A DNA stretch of 38,354 nt, from NCBI GenBank assembly GCA_004299085.1, contig SCQV01000469.1:1-38354 (forward strand), in the 5' to 3' direction. A model generated the notes under the pieces. The model saw only the letters and a list, made by a program, of their open reading frames with translations, ran no database searches and was not told the DNA's origin. Every line of letters begins with the position of its first letter. Position 1 is the stretch's first letter. Shown here piece by piece: positions 9,256-17,586 of this stretch. Source of the stretch: Chitinophagaceae bacterium. Lineage in GTDB: Bacteria > Bacteroidota > Bacteroidia > Chitinophagales > Chitinophagaceae. A program made the position numbers and the translations under genes.

Positions 9256-9600
9256 TTACCACTTATCTTCATCCGGAATATTTTTATCGCGACTGTTGAG
9301 TTGTTGTCTTGTTTGAATTTTCTGCAAGGTCCTTTCCAGAATAAGACTCGCTATCATGTAGCCTGCATCTTTATCAGGATGGGCATTCAGCATATCCGTC
9401 ACTTTTTGCTCAGGGACATCAATCCGGTACAAAATATTAATCAACTGATTAAAATCCTTGTCTAAAAGCGGTCGAATAAAAGCAGCGATCCATTCCAATA
9501 TTTGCTGATAAGATATGAGGTTCTTAGAAGGAAAAGAAAGCCGTGGATCAATTTCTTTTACCAGCGTCTCCAATAAAATATCTTTTTCGGATGGCATCAT
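9256..9600 (-). CDS. small conserved hypothetical protein
   Basis: I place the start at the ATG-ATG pair 9600/9597, giving about 114 residues beginning MMPSEKDILLETLVKEID. A longer reading from 9762 would lie inside the upstream gene and adds a cysteine-rich stretch that looks non-coding. The protein is largely alpha-helical by composition, with blocks such as YQQILEWIAAFIRPLLDKDF and DAGYMIASLILERTLQKIQ. There is no signal peptide or catalytic motif. It starts 26 bases after the DUF6263-like gene and is probably co-transcribed with it. Similar small proteins occur in other Bacteroidota as far as I recall; function unknown. Confidence 0.65.
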   Translation of the reverse strand: MMPSEKDILLETLVKEIDPRLSFPSKNLISYQQILEWIAAFIRPLLDKDFNQLINILYRIDVPEQKVTDMLNAHPDKDAGYMIASLILERTLQKIQTRQQLNSRDKNIPDEDKW

Positions 9601-9626
9601 CAACTTTAGAAAACTAAGCTTTAAGA

Positions 9627-10568
9627 TTAAAAATGCTTGAACTGGTAACTTGCATCCTTCACAACGCGAACAGGCACTTGAATCTTTCCCTTCCCATTCT
9701 TGGGATTGATATAGATATAATCTCCTTTCAATTCTGTATGGGTAATGCACATGGTAGGCCATCCTGAAGAAGGATCTATCATGTATTGCCCTTGTACTTT
9801 ACCCGTCAGATCAACATAACCTTTTTGCCCTCCACCCATATCCACCTCCTGAGTGGAATCTGTCGAAAAGAGCGCCTTGTTGGTCAAGTTGATGCTGTAT
9901 TTATCGCCATAAGTCAGCTTCCAGTAATTATCGGTATGCGCGTTGTAAAAGCCGTTAGTGTAAAGCCGGTTGGTCCACGTGCCGTTTACTTGTACCGGAG
10001 TGTTGGGATAATACGGCAATATCAGCGCCAGGCTTCCCTTTAACGCTTCAGGGCCAAACTGGCTTTCTAAGAACTTCTTTAATGTCTCCCGGTCTTTCGC
10101 CTCAACTCCAGCATTGCCAATCATAGCATCAAAGATTGAATTTAATCCACTGATGCTGCTGATAATTCCGTTTGACTGCATAATAATAGTAAATTTCTTC
10201 CCCGTCATGGCTTTAAAAAGCCGGTTATATACATCTTTGGCGTCCGAATTGGTGTTGACGGAAACACTTTGATCCTGTGATGAACTAAGCAGGCTAATCT
10301 GTTTAAAAGTAGCTTCCAAGGTGGCCTGCGCTGCGTTTACGTTGGTAACTGTAAGCAGCATCGTGTCGTCTAACTGGTTTGTAGTGCGTTGTTCCACTCC
10401 GTCCAAATCAAGATAGCTGTCTTCCTGCGAATGTTGCTTCACCTGAAATTGATCCCCTGTCGTGAATTGATACTTAAGATCAAATTCCGAAGATGAATTG
10501 CTTAGCTGGGCAAACGCTGAAGAAAAGGAAATCAGTGTAAGGGCAACGATAAAAATAAAGGGTTTCAT
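9627..10568 (-). CDS. exported DUF6263-like protein
   Basis: With the ATG at 10568, just before a clear signal peptide (MKPFIFIVALTLISFSSAFAQ), the protein has 313 residues. The longer reading from 10607 adds 13 residues ahead of the signal peptide and is unlikely. The mature part is a beta-rich protein (YQFTTGDQFQVKQHSQED, TMLLTVTNVN, NGTWTNRLY) that I match from memory to DUF6263, a family of periplasmic or outer-membrane-associated proteins in Bacteroidota of unknown role. No lipobox is present. It is the middle gene of a minus-strand cluster: TIGR02757 gene upstream, small helical gene downstream. Confidence 0.75.
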   Translation of the reverse strand: MKPFIFIVALTLISFSSAFAQLSNSSSEFDLKYQFTTGDQFQVKQHSQEDSYLDLDGVEQRTTNQLDDTMLLTVTNVNAAQATLEATFKQISLLSSSQDQSVSVNTNSDAKDVYNRLFKAMTGKKFTIIMQSNGIISSISGLNSIFDAMIGNAGVEAKDRETLKKFLESQFGPEALKGSLALILPYYPNTPVQVNGTWTNRLYTNGFYNAHTDNYWKLTYGDKYSINLTNKALFSTDSTQEVDMGGGQKGYVDLTGKVQGQYMIDPSSGWPTMCITHTELKGDYIYINPKNGKGKIQVPVRVVKDASYQFKHF

Positions 10569-10625
10569 AGTCAATTTTGAAATTATTAAATCCAATTGAT
10601 AAAGCAAAAACCATGCGGTAAAAAA

Positions 10626-11399
10626 TCATACAAATTTCTCCATGATCCCTAATCCAAACAGGGCGAAATCGTATTTCACAGGATCGACAGGATCAAAAGC
10701 GCGTAATTCGTCAGTAAGCGCCGAAGCATTTTTCCAGGTCACTTTATCATTTTCGATAAGCTCCAAACGCCGGGCAACGCGGGAAACATGAACATCCATT
10801 GGAATAATAAGCTGTGATGGAGCAATCGTTTTCCACAATCCGAAATCCACTCCCTGATGATCAGTGCGGACCATCCAGCGAAGAAACATATTCAATCTTT
10901 TGCAAGCCGAGTTTTTAGCCGGCGAAGACAAATGTTTTCTTGTCCGTTCCGGATGTTCCCCTGCAAAAACGATTTGCCGGAAGCCAATAAGGGCTTTTTT
11001 AATATCGGGGTCTTCCGGGGTAAGATAGTTGGAAAATGCCGGTTCCAGGGATACAAAAGTGGAATAATATTCTTTAAAAAAAGAAATAAAATACAACAAA
11101 TCCGTAGAGTTAAAAGTACGATAGGTAAAGCTGAGCAATGGTTTTAAATCCTGCTCTGTATGATGAAGCATGAAATCATAAGGAGCATGATCCATCATCT
11201 GCATCAGGTTATTGCAGCTTTTAATGATCATGCTTCGCCTTCCCCAGGAAAGTAAGGCGGTAAAAAAACCGGAGATCTCAATATCCTGAAGCCTCTGATA
11301 CTGATGAGGAATACTAATTGGATCATCGGGAATAAAAGATGCGTTGTTATAAAGGGTCACTTTATAATCCAGAAATTCCTGAAGCGCTGCTTTGTTCAT
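10626..11399 (-). CDS. TIGR02757 family protein
   Basis: A 257-residue cytoplasmic protein matching the TIGR02757/DUF2400 family, as shown by the blocks SIPHQYQRLQDIEISGFFTA, LLSWGRRSMIIKSC and the C-terminal DVHVSRVARRLEL. The last block resembles the DNA glycosylase HhH-GPD arrangement, in which an Asp after a helix is catalytic, and some relatives are described as possible base-excision repair proteins. I do not claim activity. It is first in the minus-strand cluster, divergent from rny, with 183 bases between them. Confidence 0.85.
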   Translation of the reverse strand: MNKAALQEFLDYKVTLYNNASFIPDDPISIPHQYQRLQDIEISGFFTALLSWGRRSMIIKSCNNLMQMMDHAPYDFMLHHTEQDLKPLLSFTYRTFNSTDLLYFISFFKEYYSTFVSLEPAFSNYLTPEDPDIKKALIGFRQIVFAGEHPERTRKHLSSPAKNSACKRLNMFLRWMVRTDHQGVDFGLWKTIAPSQLIIPMDVHVSRVARRLELIENDKVTWKNASALTDELRAFDPVDPVKYDFALFGLGIMEKFV

Positions 11400-11582
11400 G
11401 GATACGGAAATATGAGCTTAACCAAGGGTATAGAGCAATAAAAGTTGCAAGTTTATAAAAAATGTCCATAAAACAAGAAAATCATTTTCCTCCATTTATT
11501 CTAAATTCGTAATTTCGCAAGTCAGTTTTCATCAGAAACAAGTGTAGAATAGTAATTTTTAACATGAAACCAGTACTTTTAT

Positions 11583-13148
11583 ATGATCTCGAATACTATT
11601 TTGATTATTGTCGCGGTAGTGGCAATAATCATCGGCATATTTTTAGGCAAAGCCATTTTCGCCAAAAATACTCAAAAACAGATTGACGAAGCAAACCAGC
11701 AATCTCAAAAAATCATCGGGGATGCACAAACAGAAGCGGAAAACCTGAAAAAAAACAAGCTCCTTGAAGCTAAAGAGAAGTTCCTGCAAATGCAAAACGA
11801 CTATGACAGGGAAGTTTCTCAGCGTAATAAGAAAATCAACGAGACTGAAAACCGCATTCGCCAGAAAGAAAATACCCTGAGTCAGAAAACCGAGCATTTG
11901 CAGCGCCAGCTTCAGGAAAATGAAGCTATTAAGACTAATCTGAGTCAGCAAATGGATCTGGTAGGCATCAAGCGCTCCGAATTGGAAAAGCAACAGGACG
12001 AGCATGTCCGCCGTCTGGAAAAAGTGGCAGGGCTGAGCGCCGAAGAAGCCCGTGCACAACTGGTGGACACTTTAAAAGAAGAAGCTCGTACCCAGGCAGC
12101 CGCCCACGTGCAGGAAATTGTGGAAGAAGCTAAGCTGCGCGCTAATAAAGAAGCAAAAAAGATCGTCATTCAAACCATTCAAAGAACTGCCGCCGAGCAA
12201 ACCATCGAAAATGCCATTACGGTTTTTAACCTGGAAAGCGATGAGCTGAAAGGTCAGATCATCGGGCGTGAAGGAAGAAATATCCGCGCTATAGAAGCTG
12301 CTACCGGCGTGGATTTAATAGTGGATGATACGCCGGAAGCCATTGTTTTATCTTGCTTTGATCCGCTGAGGAGAGAAGTGGCGCGGCTGGCTTTACAACG
12401 CCTGGTGCAGGATGGCCGTATTCATCCGGCACGTATTGAGGAAGTAGTTGAAAAGACTAAAAAGCAGTTGGAAGAACAAGTGGCTGAGATAGGCGAACGC
12501 ACCATTATTGAACTTGGCATACATGGTATGCATCCTGAACTGGTAAGATTGGTAGGTAAAATGCGATTCCGCTCTTCCTATGGTCAGAACCTGCTGATGC
12601 ATTCCAAAGAAACCGCCAATTTATGCAGCATTATGGCGTCTGAATTAGGACTGAATGCCAAAATGGCCAAAAGAGCCGGATTGCTTCATGATATTGGTAA
12701 AGTGCCTGATGACGAATCCGAATTGAGCCATGCTTTGCTTGGGGCAAAATTAGCGGAGAAATATAATGAGCATCCTGCCGTGGTCAATGCGATTGCTGCC
12801 CACCATGATGAAGTAGAAATGCAATATGTCATTTCGCCCGTAGTACAGGCTTGTGATGCCATCAGTGGCGCCCGTCCTGGTTCCCGCCGCGAGATCATGC
12901 AAAGCTATATGCAGCGCATTAAAGACTTGGAAAATCTGGCTATTGCATTTGACGGAGTGGAGAAAGCGTACGCCATCCAAGCGGGCAGGGAATTAAGGGT
13001 CATCGTGGAAAGTGAGAAAGTAAGCGATGCAGATGCTGACCGGCTGTCATTTGAGATTGCCCAAAAGATCCAGAATGAAATGCAGTTTCCGGGGCAGATT
13101 AAAGTAACCGTCATCCGGGAAAAACGCGCGGTGAATATTGCCAGGTAA
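11583..13148 (+). CDS. rny: ribonuclease Y
   Basis: A 521-residue endoribonuclease that starts decay of many mRNAs. It has an N-terminal transmembrane helix (residues about 4-24), a long charged coiled coil (about 30-205), a KH domain with [13 protein letters not shown] from residue 226, and an HD domain whose metal-binding His-Asp pair is H369-D370 in GLLHDIGKV, with a later AHHDEVE block. The domain order and length match the family, and the N-terminal helix would tether it to the inner membrane. The next gene follows after 15 bases and is probably co-transcribed. Confidence 0.97.
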   Translation: MISNTILIIVAVVAIIIGIFLGKAIFAKNTQKQIDEANQQSQKIIGDAQTEAENLKKNKLLEAKEKFLQMQNDYDREVSQRNKKINETENRIRQKENTLSQKTEHLQRQLQENEAIKTNLSQQMDLVGIKRSELEKQQDEHVRRLEKVAGLSAEEARAQLVDTLKEEARTQAAAHVQEIVEEAKLRANKEAKKIVIQTIQRTAAEQTIENAITVFNLESDELKGQIIGREGRNIRAIEAATGVDLIVDDTPEAIVLSCFDPLRREVARLALQRLVQDGRIHPARIEEVVEKTKKQLEEQVAEIGERTIIELGIHGMHPELVRLVGKMRFRSSYGQNLLMHSKETANLCSIMASELGLNAKMAKRAGLLHDIGKVPDDESELSHALLGAKLAEKYNEHPAVVNAIAAHHDEVEMQYVISPVVQACDAISGARPGSRREIMQSYMQRIKDLENLAIAFDGVEKAYAIQAGRELRVIVESEKVSDADADRLSFEIAQKIQNEMQFPGQIKVTVIREKRAVNIAR

Positions 13149-13163
13149 AATTTTCTCAGCAAT

Positions 13164-13541
13164 ATGAAAAAGTTCCTTACTATTCTCATCCTCGCAGTGG
13201 TAGTATTTGCAGGTATTTTTACCTACTATCACTTTTATTATTCTTTTGCAGAAGGCAATCGCAACGGATTATTAATCCGTTTCATGAAGAAAGGATATGT
13301 ATTTAAAACTTATGAAGGACAAATTATTCAACCCGGACTCCGATCCTATCCTAACACACCTGTTGCCACCAACGACTTTGAATTTTCTGTAGCTGATGGA
13401 ACTATTGCTGATTCATTGATGAATTGCGAAGGCAAGGAAGTAGTTCTTCACTATGTAGAATATTTTGCCAGATTACCCTGGCGGGGAAACAGCAAATATG
13501 TGGTGGACAAGATTGTATTAGTGAAAGAACCGGCTCAATAA
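13164..13541 (+). CDS. small membrane-anchored protein of unknown function
   Basis: A 125-residue protein with an uncleaved-looking N-terminal membrane helix (KKFLTILILAVVVFAGIF) and a short extracytoplasmic beta-rich domain containing NRNGLLIRFMKKGYVFKTYE and GKEVVLHYVEYFARLPWRG. Close relatives in Bacteroidota are, as I recall, often labelled 6-phosphogluconate dehydrogenase, but nothing here supports such an enzyme: it has no Rossmann motif and is far too short. It lies 15 bases after rny and is likely in the same transcript. Function unknown. Confidence 0.8.
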   Translation: MKKFLTILILAVVVFAGIFTYYHFYYSFAEGNRNGLLIRFMKKGYVFKTYEGQIIQPGLRSYPNTPVATNDFEFSVADGTIADSLMNCEGKEVVLHYVEYFARLPWRGNSKYVVDKIVLVKEPAQ

Positions 13542-13725
13542 GCCTTTTCAAATTTGTATTGTACTGCCGATATCTTTACATTCGTTTCTCACATCTTTTT
13601 GTTATTCCGAAAATAGCCAAAGCGTGCCTGTTGACAAACCGTTCAATAAGGGTCGTATGAAATTTTACAGAATCTATTATTCTGGAAAAATATTGATAAA
13701 TCACATCTTTTAATCTTTTGTTCAT

Positions 13726-13753
13726 TATATTTGCATGTTCACGGTTCGTGAAC
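13726..13753 (+). promoter_or_regulatory. promoter -7 element with overlapping operator-like palindrome for the AbiE pair
   Basis: TATATTTG at 13726-13733 fits the TAnnTTTG -7 consensus. Three bases later GTTCACG-GTT-CGTGAAC (13737-13753) is a perfect 7-bp inverted repeat with a 3-base centre, placed at the expected transcription start and 31 bases before the AbiEi ATG. This is the position expected for self-repression by the winged-helix antitoxin; the assignment is inference. Confidence 0.55.
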
Positions 13754-13784
13754 AATTAGGTAAAATAGAAATGGAGTAACATAA

Positions 13785-14783
13785 ATGGAAGAAAAAATTG
13801 TAAATACCGCTTTAGATAATCTCAGAAAATATACTGGAATCGAGGGAAATTTTACGCTCACCAGAGAAAATAGGCTGGATGGTAAAGTGGACTTCCAACT
13901 TCCAAAAGGCAAAGAAGTATTTGTGGCAGAAGTGAAAAGAGAAGTTCGCAATTATCAGTTGCCAATTATTGAAAATACGGCAAGACAGTATAAAAATTTC
14001 CTATTGATAGCCGAAACCATCTTCCCGAATATAAAGGAGGAACTGCGCAAACAGGAAATCGCCTATTTAGATGCGGCAGGAAATATCTTTCTGAAAACAG
14101 CCAGGCATTATTTATGGATAGAAGGACATAAAGTTGAAAAGGCCAACATTGAAAAAGCTAATCGTGCTTTCACGGCTACGGGTCTAAAAGTGGTTTATCT
14201 TTTCCTAACAGATGAACATTATCTTAACCTCCCCCAACGCATCATAGCCGAAGAAGCGGGAGTTGCTTTGGGAAATATCAATTACATCATCAGAGGTTTA
14301 AAGGAGCAAAAATTTCTTATTCAAAAAGGAAAAAAAGAACTCCAAATTCTCCATAAAAAGGAACTGCTGGAGAAATGGATAATGAGTTTTGAAGAAAAAC
14401 TGAAACCTGCTCTACATACCGGTAATTTCAGATTTACGAAAACCGGCGATGAAAAGGATTGGAATCAAATGACATTAAAACCACATGAGACATATTGGGG
14501 AGGCGAACCGGCAGGAGCATTGCTTACTAATTATCTTCAGCCTGAAGTGTTTACCATTTATACAAGTGAAACAAGAAACGATTTGATAAAAAATTACAGG
14601 ATTGTACCTGATGCGAAGGGCAATATCCAAGTGTATAGCAAATTTTGGAAAGAACACGACACAAAAAATAAAACTATAGTAAATCCCATTTTGATTTACA
14701 CTGATTTACTAAATACAGGCAACAGCAGATGCATTGAAACGGCACAAATGATATATGACAAACACATTAAACAGAACATATAG
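13785..14783 (+). CDS. AbiEi family antitoxin (type IV toxin-antitoxin)
   Basis: A 332-residue protein matching AbiEi-family antitoxins of type IV systems. Residues 1 to about 110 contain D36 (KVDFQL) and E49-V-K51 (VAEVKREV), followed by NTARQYK. This is the D...ExK arrangement of restriction-endonuclease-like folds and may be a degenerate or active nuclease-like domain. A stretch like YLDAAGNIFLK (about 95-105) precedes a winged helix at about 145-185 (LPQRIIAEEAGVALGNINY). The C-terminal half is an effector-type domain seen in the family. It overlaps the toxin gene by 29 bases, so the two are translationally linked. An earlier ATG at 13771 stops after two codons. Confidence 0.85.
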   Translation: MEEKIVNTALDNLRKYTGIEGNFTLTRENRLDGKVDFQLPKGKEVFVAEVKREVRNYQLPIIENTARQYKNFLLIAETIFPNIKEELRKQEIAYLDAAGNIFLKTARHYLWIEGHKVEKANIEKANRAFTATGLKVVYLFLTDEHYLNLPQRIIAEEAGVALGNINYIIRGLKEQKFLIQKGKKELQILHKKELLEKWIMSFEEKLKPALHTGNFRFTKTGDEKDWNQMTLKPHETYWGGEPAGALLTNYLQPEVFTIYTSETRNDLIKNYRIVPDAKGNIQVYSKFWKEHDTKNKTIVNPILIYTDLLNTGNSRCIETAQMIYDKHIKQNI

Positions 14784-15594
14784 AGAACTTTCGAGCCCAT
14801 ACTTCAAAGAGGTTTTTCGGCTCATTGATAAAATTTGTAATAACCTGAGGGTTGAATATTACTTAATCGGGGCACAGGCGAGAAATATCCATTTGTTGAA
14901 AGGCGGTATTGCACCATGCCGTGGCACACAGGATATTGATTTTGCAGTTATGTTACCAGAAATGAAAGTGTATGATGAAATAAAGGATGGATTGGAGAAA
15001 AAAGGATTCAGAAAAGTGAATGAACCTTACCGGCTGGTTCATGACAAGACAAATACCGTGATTGATTTGCTTCCATTTGGTGAAATTGAAGAAGAAGGGA
15101 CAGTAAGATTTACAGACAGAGAAACAGAGCTTTCGGTAATAGGGATGAAAGAAGTAAGCGCACACGTTATGAAGGTAAACCTGGAAGAAATAACCATAAA
15201 AGTTTCACCTTTAGAAGGTATGATTATTTTAAAATTAATTTCGTTTAGCGAGAAACCTGACAGGACAAAAGATCTCGATGATATAAATGATATTCTAAGC
15301 CATTATTTTGATATAAATGAAGATAGATTTTATGAAGAACATGCAGATATAGTGGATGAAATAGAAACGGATGATTTTACACTGTTGGCAGGCTCCAGAA
15401 TACTTGGTAGAGATATGAAAAGGATTTTGAAGCAGTCCAAGAAATTGACCAATCAAATTGAACATGTTATTCAAAATGAGCTGGGAGAAAATATCGGAAG
15501 CATTACGAAATACTTTCTCAGCCAAAATTATGTAAAGGATTACGAACTGATTAAAAATATTTTCACTCAACTATTGAAGGGAATAAAAGAATAG
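14755..15594 (+). CDS. AbiEii/AbiGii family nucleotidyltransferase toxin
   Basis: A 279-residue cytoplasmic protein. The nucleotidyltransferase core shows YLIGAQARNIH (about 36-46) followed by GTQDIDFAV, whose D60-x-D62 pair would bind metal. A third acidic position may be the aspartate in TVIDLLPFG. In studied AbiE systems this enzyme transfers nucleotides to targets such as tRNA and blocks growth, giving abortive phage defence, while AbiEi represses and neutralises it. The catalytic residues are present and the frame is intact, so it is probably functional. Start ATG at 14755 lies inside the antitoxin gene. Confidence 0.88.
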   Translation: MTNTLNRTYRELSSPYFKEVFRLIDKICNNLRVEYYLIGAQARNIHLLKGGIAPCRGTQDIDFAVMLPEMKVYDEIKDGLEKKGFRKVNEPYRLVHDKTNTVIDLLPFGEIEEEGTVRFTDRETELSVIGMKEVSAHVMKVNLEEITIKVSPLEGMIILKLISFSEKPDRTKDLDDINDILSHYFDINEDRFYEEHADIVDEIETDDFTLLAGSRILGRDMKRILKQSKKLTNQIEHVIQNELGENIGSITKYFLSQNYVKDYELIKNIFTQLLKGIKE

Positions 15595-15727
15595 ATGAAA
15601 TAGGAATATTTGGAAGATGCATTAGCAGAGAATTCACCCGGCAATCTCTGCGAAAATTCAAGAGAAAGTTCTCTATAACTGAAAATTTCTCTCATAAAGA
15701 AACTAAAAATAAAATTCAGATTCTACC

Positions 15728-16438
15728 CTATTTTTGATTGACTGCCAGCCCTTTATAATTTTTCTCATTCTCCTGTAAAAGCTGTTCTGCCAGCCATAAA
15801 TCCACCGGCTTCGTAATTTTTATATTCTGTTCTTCCCCCTCAATGAGGTGAACAGGATAGGCTGCTTTTTCCACCACAGTGGCTTCATCTGTAAATGAAT
15901 CTTCATAAGGACTAAAGAAAGCTGTGATAATAATTTCCGAAAAAAAAGCCTGTGGAGTCTGAACAGTCCTGAAATCATGCCTGTCCACCGAAGTATTACC
16001 CTCCTTTTCCAGCCGGCGAATACTTTCTTTTAACGGCAGGCAGGGAACTGCAGTCCCTTCTTTTATAGTTTCATTATAACAGGAATGAATGAGATGCGAA
16101 CTGATCAAAGGCCTGACACCGTCATGGACAAAAACAACCGAAGCTGTTTTTATTTCCTGTAATCCGCTTTTTACTGAGTGAAAACGTGTTTCTCCTCCCC
16201 TGACGGTAACAATTTCTTTACCGGGAAAATAAGCAAGCACCTGCTCCACATAATTTTCATCCCCGGTGGCATACACTAAAATGATATTAATATCTTCAAA
16301 TGCCTGATAGAATGAATGAATGGAATAATATAAAACAGGTTTACCCGCTAACAGCAGATATTGTTTAGGGGTCGAATTTTCCATCCTGACTCCTTTCCCT
16401 GCGGCAACAATGATGGCATATTTATCGCGCGCTTCCAT
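15728..16438 (-). CDS. ispD: 2-C-methyl-D-erythritol 4-phosphate cytidylyltransferase
   Basis: A 236-residue cytoplasmic enzyme of the MEP isoprenoid pathway that joins methylerythritol 4-phosphate with CTP. The N-terminal nucleotide-binding loop is AAGKGVRM (residues 12-19), followed by TPKQYLLLAGKPVL; the VFVHDGVRPL block and the TVQTPQAF block are characteristic. The length is normal. It starts 12 bases after the stop of queA on the same strand and is likely co-transcribed with it. Confidence 0.96.
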   Translation of the reverse strand: MEARDKYAIIVAAGKGVRMENSTPKQYLLLAGKPVLYYSIHSFYQAFEDINIILVYATGDENYVEQVLAYFPGKEIVTVRGGETRFHSVKSGLQEIKTASVVFVHDGVRPLISSHLIHSCYNETIKEGTAVPCLPLKESIRRLEKEGNTSVDRHDFRTVQTPQAFFSEIIITAFFSPYEDSFTDEATVVEKAAYPVHLIEGEEQNIKITKPVDLWLAEQLLQENEKNYKGLAVNQK

Positions 16439-16450
16439 TGGAATTGGGTT

Positions 16451-17500
16451 TTACAATATCAGCATAGCATCACCATAGCTGAAGAAATGATACTTTTCTT
16501 TAATAGCTTCCTGGTAGGCATTCATAATGAGATCATATCCCGCAAAAGCACAGGTCATGATGAGCAGACTGGTCTTGGGCAAATGAAAGTTGGTTACCAG
16601 TCCATTGGCTATTCTGAAATCATAAGGCGGATGAATGAAAAGATTAGTCCATCCTTCTCCTTCACGTAATAAGTTCCCGGAAGTAACGGACGATTCGATG
16701 GCACGCATAGAGGTAGTGCCTATAGCACAAATCTTACGGTTATCTTCTTTAGCCTTATTCACTATCTGCACTGCATGATCTTCAATATGATAATACTCTG
16801 CATCCATTTTATGCTTGCTCAAATCTTCCACCTCTATCGGGCGAAAAGTACCCAATCCGGTATGCAGCGTTACTTCAGCAAATTTAATTCCTTTAATCTC
16901 CAGTCTTTTAATCAGCTCTTTGCTGAAATGCAATCCTGCTGTCGGCGCAGCCACGGCGCCTTCGTGCTTGGCATATACTGTCTGATAGCGCTCTTTATCT
17001 TCCTCATCAGGCTTCCGTTTAATATATTTGGGCAGCGGAGTTTCGCCTAAATCAGTCAATATTTGCTTATATTGTTCATCGCTGCCTTCAAATAAAAAGC
17101 GGATAGTACGGCCACGGGAAGTCGTGTTGTCTATCACCTCAGCCACCAGCTCGTCGTTCTCACCAAAATACAACTTATTTCCCACCCTTATTTTCCTTGC
17201 CGGATCTACGATGACATCCCACAAATGACTGTGGGTGTTTAACTCGCGCAGCAGAAACACTTCTATTTTAGCTCCGGTTTTTTCTTTTCGTCCATAAAGC
17301 CTTGCCGGAAATACTTTCGTATTATTCACAATCATGGCATCCTTGTCTTTAAAATAAGTGAGGATGTCTTTAAATACTTTATGTTCAATTTTACCGGTAT
17401 TACGATGAATAACCATCAAACGGGCTTCATCACGGGACTTACTGGGGTGTTGGGCAATTAAATTGAGGGGTAAATCAAATCTGAATTGAGATAATTTCAT
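16451..17500 (-). CDS. queA: S-adenosylmethionine:tRNA ribosyltransferase-isomerase
   Basis: A 349-residue enzyme that transfers and isomerises the ribosyl part of SAM onto 7-aminomethyl-7-deazaguanine in tRNA, the step giving epoxyqueuosine. Diagnostic blocks are the N-terminal [50 protein letters not shown], and the C-terminal [18 protein letters not shown]. It is full length. Other queuosine genes are not in the window. It lies upstream of ispD on the same strand. Confidence 0.96.
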   Translation of the reverse strand: MKLSQFRFDLPLNLIAQHPSKSRDEARLMVIHRNTGKIEHKVFKDILTYFKDKDAMIVNNTKVFPARLYGRKEKTGAKIEVFLLRELNTHSHLWDVIVDPARKIRVGNKLYFGENDELVAEVIDNTTSRGRTIRFLFEGSDEQYKQILTDLGETPLPKYIKRKPDEEDKERYQTVYAKHEGAVAAPTAGLHFSKELIKRLEIKGIKFAEVTLHTGLGTFRPIEVEDLSKHKMDAEYYHIEDHAVQIVNKAKEDNRKICAIGTTSMRAIESSVTSGNLLREGEGWTNLFIHPPYDFRIANGLVTNFHLPKTSLLIMTCAFAGYDLIMNAYQEAIKEKYHFFSYGDAMLIL

Positions 17501-17586
17501 TTTACGGAATGAATTTTAAGGGTGCAAAGGTATTGAATTATTATCTTAGCCAAAAGATTATTTTTTCTAAGGGTTTGGGAAGCCGG

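Noticed and set aside
9601-9762. N-terminal extension of the small helical gene
   Set aside because: It lies within the end of the DUF6263-like gene in another frame and looks non-coding; the ATG pair at 9600/9597 fits better.
13164-13541. Label 6-phosphogluconate dehydrogenase for the small gene after rny
   Set aside because: The protein is 125 residues with a membrane anchor and lacks any cofactor-binding motif.
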